DNA from: Takakia lepidozioides
Taxonomy: Eukaryota > Streptophyta > Takakiopsida > Takakiales > Takakiaceae
Assembly (NCBI GenBank): GCA_030704615.1
Contig: CM060732.1
Location: forward strand, 12,216,001-12,280,000
Length of the DNA stretch: 64,000 bases
Direction of reading: 5' to 3'
Both the position numbers and the translations under genes were made by a program. Each line of letters begins with the position of its first letter. Position 1 is the first letter of the stretch. The notes under the pieces were generated by a model that was not told where the DNA came from, did not search any database, and worked only from the letters and a program-made list of their open reading frames with translations. Below are positions 47,801 through 59,985 of this stretch, piece by piece.

Positions 47801-50605
47801 AGAACAGTCTCATTTCGACCGTTCTCCACATACCCCTGTGTTGCATGAAGCACTAAAAGATGCAAGAGGGAGAGAGGTAAACATTTGGTTGTAATGACTA
47901 AAGTTGTCATGCACCCTACAATACACCTTTACTACCTGCAAAACCCAACTGCTGCTCCCTTTAAAAAGTTACAACTGACCTGATGCTGCATCTCGTCGTC
48001 AGTCTTGACTTCTGCTTTTGGCATCAGCAATTGCTGCTGTTGCAATGAATGGTCTGTTTGCTGTTGCTCCACTTTTACCGAGGTCAGGGCCTGCTGTTGA
48101 GGGGCCCCTAGACCAACCTGCTGCCCACTAACCCCTACTCCTTGCTGAACAGCCCCATGCGACTGTGGACCATTCCCATGTGATTGACCTGGTGGGGCAA
48201 CAGTCTGTTGATTGCCAGATGCTAGTTGCTGAGAGCTCTGAGGCAGCTGTTCTTGCTGCTGAGATAACTGCGGTTGCTGTTGTTGTGAAAGCTGTGGGGG
48301 AGGGGTGGCTGACCGAGCTTGTTGCTGAAGATGCTGATGCAGCTGATGCTCCTGAAGCGTTCAACAACGGGGCTTTGAGTTGGACTTCATTAGTCACATT
48401 TATTATATATGTCCTCCATCGATTTGATCCACATAAGCTTTGGGAAAATACTCCATACCCTGCCTCCCAACAACTTTCCTGTTTCTAGTCTAGCTAATCA
48501 AGTTTAGAGTGAGTAGTCACCTGTTGCTCCAGACGGGAGAAAAGAGGTGGCCCTCCTTGTTGGCGGGCTATAGAGGTAAGCGTGCTAGAAAAGGACAGCG
48601 GTGAGCCAGGCAGGCCCATAGAACCCAAGCCTGCTGATGCAAGTGAGTCCGAGGCCAGTGCGATGGTACTATCACGCTGGAGATTTGAGGACCCTGAACG
48701 TCCTGAATTTGTGCCTTGGGGGAGAGAGTTGCCCCCCACCGGGTTAGCTCCCACATTTAGGCCTTGATTCATACCTGTCAATCCGACAGTCCACAATTTG
48801 GTCTCTCCAGATCTCTCTCTCTCTCTCTCTCTCTCTTTTCCGCTCAAACTGGGCGCGGGGTCAATGGCCACAAGGCTACAGCAAACAACGTCTTATGAGT
48901 ACATTCTCTCTCTCTCTCTCTCTCTCTCTTCAAAGTCTGAAGGTAAGTCTTACTACCAACGTCAGCCCCTGACAGAGGTAGGTTCTGTTCCTTTTGTTCC
49001 CGCTCAAACTGGGCGCGGGGTCAATGGCCACAAGGCTACAGCAAACAACGTCTTATGAGTACAATCTCTCTCTTCAAACATGGAAAACCACCAATATGAT
49101 ACAAAACCATGGTGAAACCCATTCCACTGCCTCAACTTGAACCCAAACCAAGAGCCAATACCCAGTTAAACAAAAAACAAATTTTCTGGACAGCTCTTTT
49201 ATTATCAGTTACAATCTCGTCCCTTGATACAAGCTTCTTAACAATTTTATAAGTTATAGGAAAACTCTTTTCTGTATTTACTTGAAGTCCACAAGACCAA
49301 CCTCCAGTCAGAAACACCACTGCAGAGTGAGCAAACCACAATCTCATCCAAACTGATTATTTTCAGCATTCAGACCTGAGAAATTCCTTCAACACTAGAT
49401 TATAGTCAGTTCAACCTGCATGTCAAGGTTCATTGTGTGTAGTCTAGGACGCACTGCCTTTGAAGCAGTGAATGCAAGTAAGAGCGGTCCACAAGAAGAT
49501 TCTATCATGGCACAACTCCACATTGTACATTTTATGGTGTGGAAAAGCTCAGGATATCAATTTAGAACTGGTTTGTTATTGGTGTACAAAGGCTCTAGTG
49601 TTAACATGTCATGCATCGCGGGCATTCACTTCTGCGGAGTCGAGATCCCAGCTACAAGACATGGTCTTGACCAATTGCGACACAGTTCAAACACCTGGAG
49701 TTTCCCTTCAGCTCAGAGGAGAGTATGAGCACGACAACACAACACTAACCACATAAAACCTCCAATCTGAAACACTGGTACCGAATCCTTCCGGGGGAAC
49801 CTTTCCTCTCCAAACATCCGCGTATTCCTTTCTTCGTGGAGCCAAAAGCCTAAGAGAAAAGAGTTGAACAGATGCTTGCAGACTTCATCTCTATCGACGA
49901 TTTCCAGTACCGTTACAACTTGAGAGAAGCCAGTCATTCATGGCAACTGCTCCGTCAAAACAGTTCAATTGTGCACCCTAAATGGTGAGAGAAGACCTGA
50001 AATTGGAAAAGCTAAGATTGATTTTGCCACGGTTATATGTCACCAAAACAATCCCTACAAGGTTGTCGAACACCAAATGAAGGATGTTTCTGGTTTAATT
50101 AGCTCTAGAGCACAGACTGCAAAGAATACTCAGTTCTTTCCTTCAATTTCCACCACCGAGTGAGAGAGTTGCAGCTCGAGCACTTCTTCAGTCCTCACTG
50201 GCTAAGATAGGGTTACACAGGAAGGACTGCACCTCATGCTACCGGGAAAAGACACACAGCCTTCAGGTAAAATGCTCGTCTTCCCTCTTCTCTATATCTG
50301 TCCCTCTGAGTCTTCCCCTTTGATCCGCTGTTCCAAGCTGAAGCAGGCCTAGGACAGGGGCAGATTGAGAGGAGCCAAAAGAGGACTGAACCAGTTCACT
50401 GACCTGTGCTTCCCGAATTGGCTCCCGCATTGAGAGGTGAGAGGCTGGAGAAGCTAGCCAGCATGTTGAATCCAGCAAGCTCCGACTTCCCGGAGGTGAG
50501 GGACCCGAGGTTCATAGCTGGGAGACCGTGCCCCCTCCCTTGGCCATCACACGCAAGCCTGGACATTACTCCCCCAGACTGCGCGATGCCACTTTCTTCG
50601 CGCAC
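41852..50605 (-). CDS. SEU: SEUSS-like transcriptional co-regulator (LDB/SEUSS family)
   Basis: Thirteen minus-strand exons join in phase: 50605-50404, 48774-48521, 48351-47980, 47721-47451, 46823-46738, 46470-46348, 46135-46087, 45456-45242, 45090-45022, 44516-44416, 44081-43988, 43675-43606, 43014-41852; about 1022 codons, against 877 in Arabidopsis SEUSS. Borders are GT-AG. The N-terminus is Gly/Ser-rich, exons 3-4 Gln-rich. Exons 5-9 form the LIM-binding/SEUSS domain (RRLMQYMYHQRHRP, FWRKFVAEYFAPRAKKRWCV, DVWHCEICGSKPSRGF, SWEFCARSHEELLPRRL). Exons 10-12 give ARQLARNLEVPTVNDLGYTK and ISEVVNSMKDLIDFSREN; the last exon is Gln/Asn/Gly-rich and ends LQFNWKTP. SEUSS bridges LEUNIG-type Groucho repressors to DNA-bound factors in the nucleus. 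The first Met is a choice between 50605 and internal ones. No break seen; a likely active host gene. Confidence 0.9.
48811..49075. repeat. (CT)n tracts and a 70-bp direct duplication in SEUSS intron 1
   Basis: CT repeats at about 48811-48835 and 48904-48930. A stretch of about 70 bp (from cgctcaaactgggcgcgggg to cttatgagtacattctctct) occurs at 48840-48910 and again at 49000-49070, nearly identical, each leading into CT repeats. It lies just 5' of the exon 2 acceptor on the minus strand. Confidence 0.85.
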
Positions 50606-51780
50606 TGAAACACATGAGTTTGCATTCGCTTGGAACCATTCTGAGTGTAGAGTTGTGCGCAGTATGCTCTCCCAGAGGTGCGAGAAGAAGACAAGAGTTC
50701 CCTTCTCTTTTCCGTTCGTCTTCGCCTAGTTCTCGTCTCCATTTTCTCGTTCGTTGGCAGGTATGTATGTATACGTTTTCTCGAAGACACCAGCGGATCT
50801 TCTGGCCTTCAGTGTATACACCATACATACATGCATCATGCCATATGGCTCTCTAACGACGAGGGCAGCTCACTCACACGTGCGGTAGAAAGCGGGCCGG
50901 GTCCCGGGCGGGCGGGTCCACCAGCCCAGCCCGCATGGAATGACGGGGACCACACAACGCAAAGGTGGCGGTGCATTATTGTCGAATACCTCTCCTTTAT
51001 GTCTCTTTCCTTGGGCCTTTATTGTAGTTTGCCCACTTGTGCAAGTTCCTTTTGGGTCTTACTTTGGGTCGAAATACCAAAGGGGCCGGAGCCACCCTGA
51101 ATGGAAGACCAAGAAGACCAAGAATAGTTCCTGTTCTCATCTTCCTATCGTCCACTGCTTTTTATTTTCAATCATATTTGATACATAATAAAAAAATATA
51201 CATACTTTGAGTAATACTTTGGGATTATTATAGGGAAAAATAATGCTTTAAAGACAGCTGGAGCATCCATTGACATGGATCGTCACTGTACAAAGTAAGC
51301 ATCAGGCAAATATTTATTCTATTATAAACTACAACTCAAACATGGAACTGTCAACTTCGTCTAGAGAATCCTTTCCGATAGTATATTCTATTTCAAGACG
51401 AAAAACACCCGGGAGCGACCATCCACAAGAAAGGAGAAATTTAAACCACACCCGACAAGGTAACAGAATTTAAACCCACAATCATCTCGGTGCAGTGTTT
51501 CATTTCTGGCCAAAAACCGCCAGATTTCGACCTTGGAAAATGGGTCAGCTACTTGTTCACAGGAATTATGTGAGGTAAAAATCGAAAAATTCGCCACAAA
51601 GCGCCAGTTGCGGAATATCAGGAGACTGACTTTGCCTATGTGGACCTGTTAGAACGTTCCACCTGTTATATAGCCACTTCTCTAACCCTGCCACCTCGTT
51701 ATTCTTGCCACGTGGGTGCTGGACAAGTGGCCCCTGTGGCGATTTTGGAAAAATGAAAAAAAACAAAAAACTGCCTGGGT
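50606..51780. promoter_or_regulatory. 5' flank of the SEUSS-like gene
   Basis: No other gene is visible in these 1.2 kb. By position it should hold the 5' untranslated region and promoter of the minus-strand SEUSS-like gene. A clear TATA box was not found. Confidence 0.4.
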
Positions 51781-51815
51781 GGCACTCAGTGCAACATATC
51801 CAACTGAGCTATAGC
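51781..51815 (-). mobile_element. SINE head fragment (box A only)
   Basis: Minus-strand TAGCTCAGTTGGATATGTTG followed by CACTGAGTGCC matches the head of the element at 52476 (TAGCTCAGTTGGATGGTGCA, TTGAGTGC). A-rich sequence lies at the 3' side (51751-51770). It is probably a truncated member of the same family. Confidence 0.4.
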
Positions 51816-52210
51816 AGTTGTTTTCACTCCAAAGCTAAGTTCACATACATATTTTTCTCTCATTGAGTGTACATGATGGCAGCGATGACATATCATAAGG
51901 CCATTATGACACATATATGCACATATACATACATTAAAAACAAGGATGACGCCTCCCAAAGGAAGGGTGTCAAGTGTCATCTTACATACATACATATCTG
52001 CTTGCCGGCTGGAGAGGGTCAACTTGATAAAGTTACTGTATCGCCGTATGCCGAACAAATACCTCGCTAATTTCTAATAGTCTAAATAATGATTCCAAGG
52101 GAAACCGGGCAACCCTTAGAGTCTCACGACGATATATACGTACACAGGGAAGTGTGCAAGAGTGGGTATTTGTCCGCTTTCCCTTGGACCTCAACGGAAA
52201 ACATCCCCCG

Positions 52211-52440
52211 TGTGATATAGTGGTTTGACGATCCTGTGCATTGCCAAACTACGGGTCTGGGGTTCAATCCCCTGGATGCCTCAAGGCTCTGAAATGCTAC
52301 CATCAGAACGCTGGCATGGGGCGGGAATAGTAGTGGGACGGATGACCACTGTGAACTTTACTTTACCAAGATACTGCACCTAGGCACCCAAGTGATTCTG
52401 GGCTCAAAGCCTGCTACCTTGTATAATCTTGTCTCCCTTC
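52211..52440 (+). mobile_element. tRNA-derived SINE-like element
   Basis: The head has a box A-like ATATAGTGGTTTGACGATCC and a good box B (GGGTTCAATCCCC at 52259-52271). The body ends with atcttgtctcccttccgttg, which is shared with the next element at 52476. It is not a tRNA gene: the acceptor arms do not pair. Confidence 0.5.
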
Positions 52441-52475
52441 CGTTGGGTGGTGCCTTGTGGCTCGGCGGCGAGGCT

Positions 52476-52625
52476 AGTAGTAGCTCAGTTGGATGGTGCA
52501 TTGAGTGCTAACAAGGTGTTCTGGGATAAAATCCTGGTGCTGAGATGTGCATGGTATTATCTTCTCTCACCTTCCATTGGGCCGGTGCTCCATGAGGCCT
52601 GTGCTCATGGTGAGATTACTTTAAA
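52476..52625 (+). mobile_element. tRNA-derived SINE-like element
   Basis: Box A TAGCTCAGTTGGATGGTGCA, then a weak box B (GGGATAAAATCCTGG). Its body (atcttctctcaccttccatt) is similar to the body of the element at 52211, so the two belong to one family in tandem. Confidence 0.5.
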
Positions 52626-52908
52626 GATTATATTTTCTCCTCTCACTGTAATTAAGGGGCCAGCCCCAGGTGTTTCCCTTCTTGAAAAGAAAAAAATAAA
52701 CTTCTGCAATCCCAAGCTTAAGTGTTTTTTAGAGTTATTATTACGTAAAAGGCAAGTAGACTTTTCTACAGGCTGCTTATGGTCTACTTACAACCACTGG
52801 CTAGCGCAATCCATTAATGCTTTGGAGTTGTTCCCGAAGAAAGTGTAAATTATGGAGTCTGTTACTAGTTACTACCTTCCGTTAGGAAGGTGGACACCTT
52901 TGTGACAC

Positions 52909-52980
52909 CAATCGGTGGATTTGAACCCACAACCACTTCCGAGGTGGTATGTGCCCATTACCACAGGGCTACAACTTGGT
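52909..52980 (-). mobile_element. tRNA-like SINE head
   Basis: Minus strand shows box A-like TAGCCCTGTGGTAATGGGC and a perfect box B (GGGTTCAAATCC). Acceptor-stem pairing is partial. A decayed tRNA or SINE head. Confidence 0.5.
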
Positions 52981-53977
52981 TGTCGGTGGGAGAGAAAGTT
53001 AGCAAAGCCTCTTTCCCTTGCGGCCGGTACTTCTCTCTTTGGGGGATGGGCACGATTGCATATTATGTCGATATTGAGGAGAATTATGTGGCATAATTTT
53101 AGGTACCAAAAGCCACTGCTGATTCAGAACAAAATCGGCAAGGGCAGCTGATGCAACATGTTTAAATCGGCTCTTAATGAGAGGGAATGTAAAGGAACTC
53201 CAAGGAACCGGCCACACCCGGTCCTTGCTCAGGTGCACTACTGACTAATACTTGGACCAAAAAAGCTCTTAACCCCCAGAAAGGACAACGGGCATAACAT
53301 GCAAATTGTTCCCATGGAGCACTTTCGTAACAAGGTCCAAGTGTGTTAGAAAACATATGTTAAGTTTACGTTGCCATTATGCATATCGAGCACTATGGGG
53401 TAGTGATTATATCCACGTTTACGGGTAAGCCGAAAGTGGTCGTATTCAATTACTCAAATTGGCGCTTTCGGAGCGGCAGGCTGTTCCCAATGAGACCTGT
53501 CGAGCTCCCAGGAGGGAACCTCGCGTTCCCACGGCAACCACAGATGGGCGGCGCTGCCCAACGGTAAACCCTTTCCAATTTAAACCACAGATATTTTCAT
53601 CGCCAGTTACTAGCTACGACAACGCACCATCCATCGATGACCATGTGGATGGATAACCGTGCAGACGTGGAATGATGTGATGGTGATGTGATTGCATGAT
53701 TGGATGGCATGATGCGGACGGTACTTCAGACAGTGTTGCACCAACCGAGAGCGCACGCACGGTCTGGCGGACGATGTATTTAGACGCACTGTATGTATAT
53801 CTGACTCGTATTTAAGTTGCCGTATGCCGTATTGCCGGGTTGGCATCTCTCACACCTTTGCTTGGTTACTCGTGCCTTATCAAAACACCAATTATCAGCC
53901 TCAGTATCTCTAATTTATGCTCGAGTTGAGTGACGAGTCTATTCTGCGGAATTTAGAGATGACGTGCCATACAACTG

Positions 53978-54047
53978 CATTAGATGGGATTTGAACCCGG
54001 AATTGCCGGACTGTGTCCTAACAGCATGGCCACCCTCGGACCTGTCC
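53978..54047 (-). mobile_element. tRNA-like SINE head
   Basis: Minus strand: GGGTGGCCATGCTGTTAGGAC in the box A place and GGGTTCAAATCCC as box B. It resembles a SINE head more than a working tRNA, because the outer stem does not pair. Confidence 0.45.
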
Positions 54048-54049
54048 TT

Positions 54050-56930
54050 CACTAAATGGCCCTAGGACCTGTGTGCTGGCTTGATTGGATGCATAGCTAT
54101 CGTCCACCCTGCTGCACAATGTCATCCATGATGTATGCATGTCTCTAATTGACATCCCGCCATGGTCCCAGGTGGCCTGGAAAGCTCAGTCTTCACATAC
54201 ATACATACATACCTGCTGACGGCTGCAGCCAATTTCTCCCGCAGGTTCCTTCTTGCATCGTATTGTATAGCGTAACCGGTTTTTGGCTTAGTCCTGACCA
54301 CGTGTCACTATTCCGTTGGCTGAGAGAAGCCACGTTCAAAACCGATCCACGATATGGATGCTTGCACTTACAGAGCTACTAAAGAGTTTTAATAGTTCTA
54401 CTCTATCATCACGTTGTTGATTGATGGATTCATAGAAGCTACCTTCACAAAAACAGATCTCGTAGCAACGACTAAGTAGTACTTTGAACATTATCAGCAA
54501 CAGTATCAGCTTGCAACATATAAGCCTGCTGTTTTCACATGATCCTTTCAGCTTAAATTTAAAACTGAACAACCACTAGTGGTTTTCAAAATTGCTCATT
54601 GAGCATTATTTCATATTTTTCCACATCATGTGTTACAAATATTGTGGAGAAGGCATTTTCTTCAACCCATTCAAGACTAGAGAAGTGAATCTTCAACCAT
54701 GAGTCCAATATCAATTCTAAAAGGTTCTTGAGCTTGATGACACCATTCAAAACCAAAGAACATTCCTCAAAACTGAACGTGTATCTATGTATATCAATCT
54801 GATCAATAATTTGTATATCCAATATTCTGCAAAATTCATACACTAGAGAGCTAGTAATCCAAGAAGTCTCTGTAGATGCTCTACATCGTACCCCTAGAAG
54901 TTGTAAACAATTTGGGCATAGATTGGAGAGACTTTGAGGTTATTTGAACCACTATTCGCCGTGGCCCACAGTGGAACTCTTTCTGGTACTGTTAAAGCAA
55001 TTCTAAGACCAAATCAAGCATCAATTCTATGAGTATTGTTGCATCCAATGAATGGGGAGCCACATTGTAAGTTGGTGATTGATTCACTAGAATTTCAACA
55101 AGTGAAGGAACATTTTGAGAGGTCGTGAGTTAGAATAGATAAATGACCATTTGAGAGTTTTTGAGTTGGAACAGGTGAATGTCAGTGTGAAACTTCCGAA
55201 GCAATAATTGGCTCAGGTAGATGACCATGTGATACTCCCAGCAAGAGCTGGTAGATGATGACGTCCATGAGAGACTCCTTGAGCAGGAGTTCATAAAGGT
55301 GGACATTCATTTGAGGCTCTTTGAGAAGAAAGAGTAGAAGATCTCCCAAGCATACTCTCGGGGCCAACGTGATTGCTAGTAGCAATGAGTTGCACTATTA
55401 CTCATAAAAGATAGATGTCTTTCCCACAATGGCACAATCTCTACAAAGTAAAACCAACGATTTATGCATTACAACTCTATCTTCAAAAATATGTTGTGAA
55501 GAAGGCACCGAATTTTCATTAATCTTGAAGAGGATGCCAATCAGGGAAAGATCCAAAATCAAATTGAGACCAATATTGCATCTCTTCTTGAATCACACTA
55601 AAAAGTGGATGAACACATTGAGACAAAAGACTTGGAAAATTTTGAATAGACGTAACTTCAGAAAGTGTTGATATCGATTCATGGCTACTTTGTGGTTCTT
55701 GGAAAAAAATTCATTATATCCACATATCAAGAAAATGTGTTAAATATTTTTTGTAAAATTTATAATTAAAAATCAATAAAATGAATATTAAATATTCAAG
55801 TCATTAAGAAAGAATGTAGGTTGTAGATTACATGAGAACCTCATGTCCTTGCTCATTGGTTCCCTCCCCAAAATGAAGTTTGAGAAGCTCAGTTTTCACA
55901 ACTCATTATCTACTTCGATAATAAACATAGTTATGTAATGGTAACCATTTGTAGCAGCCAACAACAGAGTAATGTGATTGGTGTTTGGGGTGAGCTAGTA
56001 TCTTCATCTCATCTTCATTAGTGAGAAAAACAACCTACCTCCAGTTCTTATTAGCACAGCCAACTTCTATGTTTAATTTTTCATGACAAGTGGAACATAT
56101 TTGTTTGTTTTCTTGGAGAATGGATGAGTTTCCATCTTGAATTGGGGTTCAATAATGCAAGTACGGATGATTTTGGCTTCTTGTGCAGCACACATAATAT
56201 TATTGAAAGATTTATAGATATTCTATTCTCTCAAAACTTGAAAAGAAAAAAACCTATAAAGTAGGTCGCCCAATTCTAAAAGAGGGATTTCTTCAATCGG
56301 CGGATTAAGACTTATGTTGGCCACAATATTTTCTCCACGCTTGGAACCTATTGCAAGTCCATTGTTTGTTCCTATGCTTAGGTCTTTGAACGTTATTCAA
56401 GACTTGGTGAAACTTGTCTTCACCAAGATCTGAAAATTCACTTGGACTAGCAGGTACGACATCTAAAGATTTATGAGAAGATAGCTCCTCCTTGGATGCA
56501 TCAAATCCCATTCTACATACATAAGAGAGCAATTTTTCCTTGAGAAACCATTTGATTCATCATGTTTGTCTAAAACACCATTTGAACCCTAATGTTCATA
56601 TGGAACATATGCAATTTCTCGAACAATGATGGAATTTTCAGCAGCTACAGTTTCTTGAAATGCACAATATGAGGAAAAATTGTTGGGATGGGCGCAGCTG
56701 CAGTATCAAGAACCCTCGTACTACGAGATCCAATGATTCCTTGAAAGCTCTTACATTAATGGTGTTTGTATCATTACCAGGTCTCAAGGAGAATATATCT
56801 AGTCTTCACAACAGAAGAAGGTTTCTCACTAATAAAAAGAACCGGATCTCCAACAACCAGTATCCTCTTTCCGATCTGATTTTCTTGGTTACTCTTGACA
56901 CATGAAAACTACCATGTTAGTCATGGATCA
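54050..56930. other. No recognisable gene
   Basis: AT-rich 2.9 kb with only short frames. A minus-strand stretch near 56395-56260 reads like decayed coding sequence (NGLAIGSKRGENIVANISLN), but no family is recognised and stops are frequent. Probably decayed transposon sequence. Confidence 0.35.
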
Positions 56931-56935
56931 ATTCA

Positions 56936-57343
56936 TTGACAAAACCAAGATCGAGCTCAAAAGATGGCATGCAGCATAGAAGCAGGTCCAGAGCATCAGT
57001 GCACAAGATGGAGTCTGCGGCAACACTTCAAGCTCGCAATGATGTTCCTCCTCCAGGCTATGGACGCGTGTACACAATGGTGACATCTGCATCTGTTCTT
57101 CAGGACAAGACGTACAAAGTCACAGTGGGGAACTTCCCCAACTGTACTTGCCCAGATTTTGTCTCAATGCTCTTTGGCTGTCTTGGAAAGAGAGGTAAAT
57201 ATGTGTCGTGCAAGCATTTGTATTTTATCTTGCTCCGAAGGATGTTCTGTGATCCAATTCGGGACAAGTACATCCACCAATGCACAATCGGGCCGGGCGA
57301 CGTGGTTACACTGTTGCAGCGGGACAGCTCACCCAGTTTATGA
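56936..57343 (+). pseudogene. SWIM-finger fragment of a MULE transposase (MULE-3)
   Basis: The frame reads PPPGYGRVYTMVTSASVLQD, then CTCPDF and GKYVSCKHLYFILLRRMFCD, and ends SSPSL. It aligns along its whole length with the C-terminus of MULE-1 (PPPGLGRVYRMATAGSAVRD, CNCTDF, KYYPCKHLYYIYLKR). The SWIM ligands C-x-C and C-x-H are intact. Nothing of the DDE core or the GCM finger is found upstream, so only the C-terminal exon remains. A short gene using a lone SWIM finger cannot be excluded, as this 135-codon frame has no stop. Confidence 0.7.
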
Positions 57344-57349
57344 GATTCT

Positions 57350-58100
57350 TGATTGACATCAATCTTGATTTGCAATCAATCCGATTTCAGACATGACATG
57401 CCCCACCAATGGTAGCACAGATCTGAAGTGTATCCAACCTAGAATACCAGCAATATAAATGTCTGGATGGCTTTATGCCAGTTAATTGCAACACTTTTTG
57501 AATGACATCAATTTTGATTTGCAATCAATCATATTTCAGGTATGACATGCCCCACCAATGTTAGCACAGATTTGAGGTGTATCCAACCCATAATTCCATA
57601 AACTTCTGGATGGCTTCCAGCTAGTTAATTGCAACACTTTCTGGAATGACATCCATCTTGATTTGCAATCAATCCAATTTCAGGCATGACATGCCCTACC
57701 AATGTTAGCACAGATTTGAGATGTATACAACCCAGAATACCTCCATAAACTTCTAGATGGCTTCCTGCTAGTTAATTGCAACACTTTCTTGAATGAGATC
57801 TTTGAAGTTTTGCAATGAATCTTTCTTTCAATCATGAGCTTAACACAGGTTTGAGGTGTATCCAACCAACAATACCTGGATAAAGTTTTGGATGGCTTCA
57901 TACTGGTTAATGGCAACACTTTCTTGAATGAGATCAATGAAGTTTGGCAATCAACCTTACTTCAGTCATGGTCTTCTGTCCCACCATTTGTAGCACAGGT
58001 CTGAGGTGTATTCAAACCACAATACGTGGATAATCCTGTAAATGTCTTCATGCTGGATAATGACAACACTTTTAGAAATGTGATCAATCTTGTTTTGCAA
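57350..58100. repeat. Tandem array, five to six units of about 145 bp
   Basis: Units begin near 57354, 57502, 57647, 57793, 57936 and 58078 with variants of gaatgacatcaatcttgatt and tgcaatcaatc. They then share catgacatgccccaccaatg and ggtgtatccaac. Divergence grows along the array. It starts directly after the MULE-3 SWIM fragment, where MULE-1 has its right-hand hairpin array. Confidence 0.8.
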
Positions 58101-58949
58101 TCCATCTTTTATCACTTATACGTTCAATTCTCATGTCTGGGTTCATGCAACATTCATCACTTCTCATTTTTCATTCATCCAGCATTTTTTCATCGCACAG
58201 ATATTCAATAAGACTACGTGTTACCCTAAATATTTTCTTGTCTCTTTCACCCTCACTTTCGTCGGCTGGGTACAAATTAACCTTGAGCAATGCAAGTTTC
58301 TATCTTTCAAGAAAATGCATGAAATAGTTCAGCAGTCATTGTATCGCGCGCTTCTTTGTCCACAGTCCGTCCATCACGTGTTTTTATGTCATGTTTCTAG
58401 CACCAATGACATGGCTCTAGAGTGCGTACTCTTCCTGTCCATGCGTAATTGCTTCCACGGTAATATGACCTCCTCGTCCTGTCCTCGGTTATAGGGCATG
58501 CTTCTCCCGCATCTAAGCCATGCGCTCACACTTAGTGGGCAAAGCGTGAGCCTTGCTCGCAGGCTCACGGGGTTGGGCTCACGACCTAGCATCCCCTGGC
58601 ATTTTATGTTTGGGTTGGGGGCCGGTTATTTTCCAGTTGCGTTTGTTAGTGATGAGAGCTGTAAGAGAACACATGACTATTAGGTGTATTTATTTGAGGC
58701 ATGTCGTGATGGCTCGGTTGGGCAACTTGAGGGTGTTGTGGAGAGATTTAAGGCTACGTGTGTGGATGCCGCCCCTGACTCTGGCCGTGAGGACCATGAG
58801 GGGGCCAACATGCCATCTGCGGTTTTGCAGGGCAATAATTAGTGGGGTATATATGGCTTGTTATGGATATCTGTCAGGGCAATATGTGAATTTTATGTAA
58901 CAAATGGTGAATGCGCGAGAAGGGGTGCGGGGAGTTGCATTTGATGGGG
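58101..58949. other. No recognisable gene
   Basis: Short frames only. 58515-58580 holds AAGCGTGAGC and GGCTCACG motifs that recall 34410-34510. No RNA gene seen. Confidence 0.35.
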
Positions 58950-59553
58950 TATTTCTGTGTCAAGTATAATAATGGGCATAGATGTGACGGACACTGACAT
59001 GGTGAAGTTCAACAGCTACATTGGAGAAGCCAATGGGGGGTGGTATGATATTGTATGATCCGGGGGACGGCCTTGATATGTGATCCCCACGTTTACAAGG
59101 GGGAACCAATAGGTTTCGGAGTGGGCCATTAATAGTTTATGCAGACTACATCGCTGTCCAAAACCACACAACACATGTGCACGCCACACACTAGTATACC
59201 ACTAGTCCACCACTAGTCCAACCACTAGGCTACAACTAGTCAGTCACTAGGCTGCCACTATGCTGCCCATTATGGCAGTCACTAGTCCACACAATCACCC
59301 CCCTAGCTGGTGCTTAGGTCCCTCTAAGTCCAGGTAGCCACAAGATGTGATAGTGACCATAGCCTCACTAAGTCCTCCATCACTGTCCCTACTACACTCA
59401 AACTCGATAGATCAAGAGGCCGGGTGCAAGAGTTGCCCCATCGTTAGTTGCCGTCTTGCAACCTGTGAACTTGAGCCTGGGATCTCGTGTATTGACTCCT
59501 ATGAGCTCGGCCTCCTATGTCTTGTTAGCTGCCTCTAGTCATGTCCACTGCCA
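58950..59553 (-). other. Possible 3' non-coding/LTR part of the retroelement, with CCACTAGT repeats
   Basis: Downstream (on the minus strand) of the PHD-finger stop. 59190-59290 holds many copies of CCACTAGT or CACTAG. The 5' LTR is outside the window, so an LTR cannot be proved; the 3' end of the element is unknown. Confidence 0.3.
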
Positions 59554-59976
59554 CTATCCCAAGCAATGTGGACATAACCAATCTCCATCAGGAACCCTCT
59601 CAAGAGGTGGTGTCAAGCATCCCATATGCCAACCTCTTGAGCATCGATCACACACCAGCATGGTGGTTGCCCCTTTGGCAGACCCACAGAGCATGCACCT
59701 CAAACCTGCAGGTACCACTGCCAAGTTTGGGTCGACTCTGCCATCGACATCGGGAATGTGACATGGCGCACAATTACGCACATGGTCTTTCCAAGTCATG
59801 CCATCCCGACCCTCCAAGATCAGGACTCTTGAGGGCAACACCTCTCGAACCCTCAAAATAACACGCCCTGTAGTGACATCCAGGGTCGTAGGAGCAGTCT
59901 GCTGCAAATAAACATAGTCACCCGGGCTAAACCGCCGAACCCCAGGACGATATCCTCCACCACGTATAGTGGCATA
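59554..59976 (-). pseudogene. Integrase C-terminal region with PHD finger
   Basis: After a beta-rich integrase C-terminal part (RPGVRRFSPGDYVYLQQ, GRVILRVREVL) comes a PHD finger: C-x2-C (CMLC), C-x2-C (CDRC), H-x2-C (HMGC) and C-x2-C (CPHC), with the usual W two residues before the seventh Cys (GDWLCPHC). All eight zinc ligands are present (C71, C74, C86, C89, H94, C97, C112, C115 of the frame starting at 59907). PHD fingers read histone H3 tails; here the domain takes the place where chromoviruses have a chromodomain, so a role in choosing integration sites is inferred. The frame is intact to the stop at 59554. Confidence 0.85.
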
Positions 59977-59985
59977 CTCGTATTA

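Noticed and set aside
52211-52280. Functional tRNA gene
   Set aside because: Box A and B are present, but the acceptor and anticodon stems do not pair well and the sequence continues into a shared SINE body.
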